64,000 nucleotides of DNA from Natronoglomus mannanivorans (GTDB lineage: Archaea; Halobacteriota; Halobacteria; Halobacteriales; Natrialbaceae), in the NCBI GenBank assembly GCA_025517485.1, contig JAOPKB010000009.1, forward strand, positions 124,001-188,000, written 5' to 3'. The position numbers and the translations under genes were made by a program. Under the pieces are notes generated by a model that saw only the letters and a program-made list of their open reading frames with translations, did not search any database and had not been told where the DNA came from. Shown piece after piece: positions 60,459-64,000 of this stretch (its first letter is position 1; each line of letters opens with the position of its first letter).

Positions 60459-62570
60459 TTACAGCGTTCCGGACTTCGGAGAGGTCGCGATCGAATCCTG
60501 TTGTTCGTCCTCTCCTTCGGCCTGTTCCTGGCGCTTGGCTTTCAGCCGCGGGTTGAAGATCTGATCCGACGCTTGAGAGAGCAGGATCAACCCGTAGGAC
60601 ATGATGACGACCGTCACCATCGGGACCAGTATCCAGTGGAAGCGATTCCACACGACGAGCGCGTTGTTTTGCTGGGCGACGTTCATGACGATCCCCCAAT
60701 TGGACTGGGAGAACGGGAACACGCCGAGGAAGTAGAGCCCGACCGAGCTGAAGATCACCGTTCGGGCGCTGTTCATGAAGTTGATCAGCACGTACGGCAT
60801 GATGTTCGGCGAGACCTCGTAAGTCAGTATGTCGGAGACCGAAACCCCCATGATTCGGGCGGTCTCGACGTACGTCTCCTCGCGGATGACCAGTACCTGC
60901 GAACGAATCGAGCGAGCGAGACCGGCCCACGCGTTAATCGTCAGAAGGATCCCGACGACGTACGGACTCCGGGGCTCGATGATCGCCGCGAGAACGATGA
61001 TCAGCGGAAGACCCGGAATCGTCATCATGACGTCGGTGATCGTCATCAGGATTCGATCGATCGCACCGCCGACGTACCCGGAGACGAGTCCGATGACCGT
61101 CGCCATAACCGTCGAGAAAACGGCCCCGGCCAGAATCATCTGCAACATCGACGGCGTCGCGTGGACGATAATCGAGAACAGATCCTGTCCCATGATGTCC
61201 GTCCCGAGGGGGTACGAGAGGCTCTGGAAGGGACCCGCCATGCGTTCGTGCTCGCCGGGACTCGGCGTATCGACGAGTCGAACACCGACCGTTCCCATCA
61301 ACACGAATCCGAGGACGATCAGGGTGCCGACCTTCCCGCGCCAGTCCGACCAGAGGATCTTCCCCGGAACGACGAACCACGTCTGGAACAACTGCGAGTA
61401 CCTGTCCGATCGCGATTCGGCCTCGACTTCCGGAACGTCGAACGGAACTTCACCGACCTTCCCCGACTCGAAGTCCCGACCATCGACGCTCCCAGCTACC
61501 GAGCCACCGGACCTCGAAAACCGCCGTTTCAGCGACGACAGCTTCAGCGACGACAAGCGGTAACCGTACGCCTCCCGCTTTCCGTTGCTGCCGGCTCGAG
61601 GATCGATCTTTCCGTAGGTCAGATCGGCGATGAAGATCCCGATCACGACGGCGATCGTGATCACGAGGAATCCACCCATGAGGAGCGTGTAATCCCGCCG
61701 GTCGATCGCCTCGATCAGGTAAAACCCGACGCCAGGATACGTGAAGATCCGTTCTAAGATGACCGATCCGCCGAACATGAATCCGATGGAGATCATCATC
61801 CCGGTGTACATCGGAAGGACTGCGTTGGGGACGACGTACCGGCTGACGATCCGATTGGAGCTCAGTCCGCGCAATCGGGCGACGCGAAGGTAATCTTCGC
61901 CGAGAACCTGAATGCTGTTCGCACGCATACTGAGCGCGATCCCGAGGCCCGTGATGACCATCGACAGTACCGGGAGCGTCGCGTGATACACGAGGCTCTG
62001 GACGAACGCGAGGTTCAAACCGACGGTGACGTCCGAAGAGATGCGCCCGCCGGTCGGGAATAGTCCCAGATTGAAACCGAGTACTGCCAACAGTACTAAC
62101 GCCGCCACGTAGTAGGGGATCGACGTGAGTATCGTCACGACCGACGAACCGATCGCGTCCAGTCGCGTTCCCTCGACGTACGCGAGGAACGCCCCCAGAA
62201 GGATCCCGAGACTGTAGATCAGTAACAGCGACACGCTCATGACGAAGACCGTCCACGGGACGGCACCCGCGAGGATGGTATTCACCGATTCGTCGAAGAC
62301 GATCGAACGCCCGAGGTCGCCCTGAAGGATCGACGTCATGTAGTTCAGGTACTGCTCCCACATCGGTGCGTCCGGATTGAGGCCGGTATAGGTCTCGACG
62401 ATCCGGTTGACTTCTTCCATGCTCATGCTCTGATCCGATTGGAGCATCTGTGCCCGTAATTGGTCGACCGGACTCCCAGGTACCAGCCGGATAAGAACGA
62501 ACGAGAGCGTTGCGACGATGAAAATTGTCAGTATCGCTTGAAACGTCCGTTCAAGTATGTACCGCCTCAT
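60459..62570 (-). CDS. Fused DppB-DppC-type ABC transporter permease
   Basis: This 703-residue protein joins two permeases normally made separately. Residues 1-330 are DppB-like (MRRYILERTFQAIL, then RLVPGSP, and the EAA loop LRVARLRGLSSNRI). A polar linker of about 65 residues (330-395) carries a tandem LSSLK repeat. Residues 395-690 are DppC-like (WSDWRGKVGTLIV, PLGTDIMGQDLFSIIVHATP, EAA loop VETARIMGVSVSDI). Both halves have six predicted TMs; since an even total puts both halves in the cytoplasm-in orientation, the fusion is topologically sensible. It starts the operon. Confidence 0.9.
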   Translation of the reverse strand: MRRYILERTFQAILTIFIVATLSFVLIRLVPGSPVDQLRAQMLQSDQSMSMEEVNRIVETYTGLNPDAPMWEQYLNYMTSILQGDLGRSIVFDESVNTILAGAVPWTVFVMSVSLLLIYSLGILLGAFLAYVEGTRLDAIGSSVVTILTSIPYYVAALVLLAVLGFNLGLFPTGGRISSDVTVGLNLAFVQSLVYHATLPVLSMVITGLGIALSMRANSIQVLGEDYLRVARLRGLSSNRIVSRYVVPNAVLPMYTGMMISIGFMFGGSVILERIFTYPGVGFYLIEAIDRRDYTLLMGGFLVITIAVVIGIFIADLTYGKIDPRAGSNGKREAYGYRLSSLKLSSLKRRFSRSGGSVAGSVDGRDFESGKVGEVPFDVPEVEAESRSDRYSQLFQTWFVVPGKILWSDWRGKVGTLIVLGFVLMGTVGVRLVDTPSPGEHERMAGPFQSLSYPLGTDIMGQDLFSIIVHATPSMLQMILAGAVFSTVMATVIGLVSGYVGGAIDRILMTITDVMMTIPGLPLIIVLAAIIEPRSPYVVGILLTINAWAGLARSIRSQVLVIREETYVETARIMGVSVSDILTYEVSPNIMPYVLINFMNSARTVIFSSVGLYFLGVFPFSQSNWGIVMNVAQQNNALVVWNRFHWILVPMVTVVIMSYGLILLSQASDQIFNPRLKAKRQEQAEGEDEQQDSIATSPKSGTL
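61528..61557 (-). repeat. 15-bp tandem duplication in the permease linker
   Basis: TTCAGCGACGACAGC is followed directly by TTCAGCGACGACAAG on the plus strand, encoding LSSLK twice on the minus strand. It lies in the linker joining the two permease halves. Confidence 0.7.
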
Positions 62571-62592
62571 ACCAAGAACGATTTCCGGTATA

Positions 62593-62600
62593 GACTTAAA
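62593..62600 (-). promoter_or_regulatory. TATA box of the second Dpp operon
   Basis: TTTAAGTC on the minus strand is about 26 nt before the ATG at 62570, matching leaderless initiation. Confidence 0.45.
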
Positions 62601-62681
62601 CCTAATTGTAAACGATCAGTTACGTTTCGGCCAGTCGCTGCCGTCGTCCGTCGGTTCTCGAGAACCGTTTCGAACGTCGCG

Positions 62682-64000
62682 CTACGGTCGAGTCTCGAAC
62701 GTTCCCGACGGATCGGTGACGAGCGTTCGGTTCGTCCGCACGTCGTCGTATCGGTAGCTGGTCCCGTCCGGCCACGTTACTCGAACCGTTACCGAATCGG
62801 CGTCCCCGACGCCGACGTGAACGCGCTGGTCACCCTGCGAGAGATAATCGCTGTTCGAATGGACGAACCGATGGTAGCGCTCGTCTCCGTCGATAATCTC
62901 GACGGACGCCCCGTTCGCAGTCACGGTATCGTTGCGCTGTAACTCGAGAACGACCGCGTTTCCGGTCGCCCCTTCGTTTTCGTACAGGTGGAATTCACCG
63001 TCGTTGTTCGCGACCAGGAGGTCGAGTGCGCCGTTTCCGTTCGCGTCCAGTTCCGCGACGCCGCGCCCATCCGTCACGTCGAATCCGGCACTCCTCGCGG
63101 AGACCGACTCGAAGCCGTCGCCGGTCCCTTCCCAGACTGCCGGGTACTGGAAGAACGGATACGCCTTGTGGATCAGCGTGACTTCTCGATCGCTGAAACG
63201 GCGATCGGCGAATTCGAACGTCATGTGTCGGGTGGTGTGAAACAGGTCGAGTTCACCGTCGTTGGTGAGGTCCGCGACCACCCCGGCCCACCCCCACCCA
63301 CCTCGGTCGACGCCGTACGTTTCCGCTCGCTCTTCGAACGTCCCATCGCCGTTGTTGATCAGCAGGTTGTTCCCTTCCCCTCGAATTCGGAACGTCGTGT
63401 CGTCCAGCCGTTGTTGAATACTGTCCGTGAACCAGACGTTCGTGACGAAGATATCCGGGTGACCGTCCCCATCGACGTCGGCGATCGTCGAGGACATCCC
63501 GTTCCGGTTCGTTCGATCGCCCAGTTCGACGCGCTCGAACGTTCCGTCGCCCTGATTGTAATAGACGATATCCCGATTGAAGTCGTTCGCGACGTGGATG
63601 TCCGGCCGTCCGTCTCCGGTCAGATCGACGAAACTGGTCGCCAGACTCCACCGGGTCCCCTCGATACCGCCGTCGGTCACCGTCTCGAACGACGAACAAG
63701 TGCCCCGAAAGAGGTAATTCCGGTTCCCGTTGTCCGCTCCGTCGGAAACGTTGTACTCTCGGAGTCCGTTCGGCCGTTCGTCTCTCCAGTCACCGTTCTG
63801 TACGACGAACACGTCGAGACACCCGTTTCCGGTGTAATCGGCTGCGGCCGCCCCCATCGGCACGTCGAGTTCGACGTCGAACGCACCGTCGACCCGGTCG
63901 TACGCTCCGCCCCGGTTCTCGAGTAACACTGGCGTGTCGGACATCCGGAGGAGGAGCAGGTCGTCTAATCCGTCGCCGTCGTAGTCGAAGACGAGCGCCG
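62682..64000 (-). CDS. FG-GAP/VCBS repeat protein with ASPIC/UnbV domain (CRTAC1-like), 5' truncated by the window
   Basis: At least 439 residues are present and the frame runs off the right edge without a start. Repeated DxDxDG-type calcium loops are visible: DYDGDGLDD, DYTGNGCLDV, DLTGDGRPDI, DVDGDGHPDI, DLTNDGELDL and DANGNGALDL, typical of integrin-like FG-GAP propellers. The C-terminal about 90 residues (VVLELQRNDTVTANGASVEI, then VHVGVGDADSVTVRVTWPDGT) form an ASPIC/UnbV domain. Such proteins are usually secreted and bind calcium and glycans. An ATG at 63944 is internal to a repeat and is not the real start. Confidence 0.85.
   Translation of the reverse strand, partial: ALVFDYDGDGLDDLLLLRMSDTPVLLENRGGAYDRVDGAFDVELDVPMGAAAADYTGNGCLDVFVVQNGDWRDERPNGLREYNVSDGADNGNRNYLFRGTCSSFETVTDGGIEGTRWSLATSFVDLTGDGRPDIHVANDFNRDIVYYNQGDGTFERVELGDRTNRNGMSSTIADVDGDGHPDIFVTNVWFTDSIQQRLDDTTFRIRGEGNNLLINNGDGTFEERAETYGVDRGGWGWAGVVADLTNDGELDLFHTTRHMTFEFADRRFSDREVTLIHKAYPFFQYPAVWEGTGDGFESVSARSAGFDVTDGRGVAELDANGNGALDLLVANNDGEFHLYENEGATGNAVVLELQRNDTVTANGASVEIIDGDERYHRFVHSNSDYLSQGDQRVHVGVGDADSVTVRVTWPDGTSYRYDDVRTNRTLVTDPSGTFETRP

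Noticed and set aside
1..64000. CRISPR arrays, insertion sequences, rRNA genes
   Set aside because: No regularly spaced repeats, transposase motifs or rRNA-like sequence were seen on either strand.

Overview
The window comes from an extremely halophilic archaeon (class Halobacteria). The evidence is a GC-rich sequence, very acidic predicted proteins, twin-arginine lipoproteins with acidic linkers, a PGF-CTERM surface anchor, haloarchaea-specific families (HalOD1, the DUF8160 and DUF4129/DUF58 groups) and many TATA boxes 23-30 nt upstream of start codons, as expected for leaderless transcripts. I see no rRNA, tRNA, CRISPR array or intact insertion sequence. A plasmid-partition-type gene at the left edge hints at a megaplasmid or chromid, but this is weak.

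Layout. 0.3-0.8 kb: a tiny ORF and a DUF8160-like gene. 1.2-12.7 kb: a MoxR ATPase and, 6.8 kb further on, its usual partners (DUF4129, DUF58, a multi-TM protein); a BNR_4 lyase-like gene, a GH30 enzyme, an oligopeptide/oligosaccharide-type binding protein and a Yip1-like protein lie between them. 12.8-26.4 kb: a second binding protein, a complete Dpp/Opp-type ABC operon with a fused double ATPase, a surface-anchored GH2 enzyme and an 860-residue alpha-glucuronidase-like hydrolase. 27.5-36.5 kb: class III CoA-transferase, HalOD1 protein, IclR regulator, two Gfo/Idh/MocA oxidoreductases, acyl-CoA ligase, enoyl-CoA hydratase and a metallo-beta-lactamase-fold (MBL) hydrolase. 36.6-38.6 kb: SDR plus GH88 unsaturated-uronyl hydrolase. 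38.7-44.0 kb: a ribose-type system (DeoC, ribokinase, RbsD, RbsC, RbsA, RbsB). 45-50.4 kb: PPOX protein, class III aminotransferase, another GH-like protein, M24 peptidase and an RraA-type protein. 50.5-54.1 kb: an operon of class II aldolase, FGGY kinase and 2-hydroxyacid dehydrogenase. 54.3-55.8 kb: two tandem MBL-fold proteins with an unusual metal motif. 56.0-62.6 kb: a relic of the 860-residue hydrolase gene, then a second Dpp-type operon in which the two ATPases and the two permeases are each fused. 62.7 kb to the end: an FG-GAP/ASPIC-UnbV protein that runs off the window.

Together this looks like a haloarchaeal polysaccharide-utilisation region for a uronic-acid-containing glycan. A surface GH2 would trim the polymer. 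Dpp/Opp-type importers would take up oligomers. Enzymes with no visible signal peptide (BNR_4 lyase-like, GH30, GH88, alpha-glucuronidase-like, GH-A-like) would finish depolymerisation in the cytoplasm. Oxidoreductases, kinases, aldolases and an RraA-type protein would then feed the sugars and acids into central metabolism. The substrate is inferred from the gene families and is not proven by the sequence.
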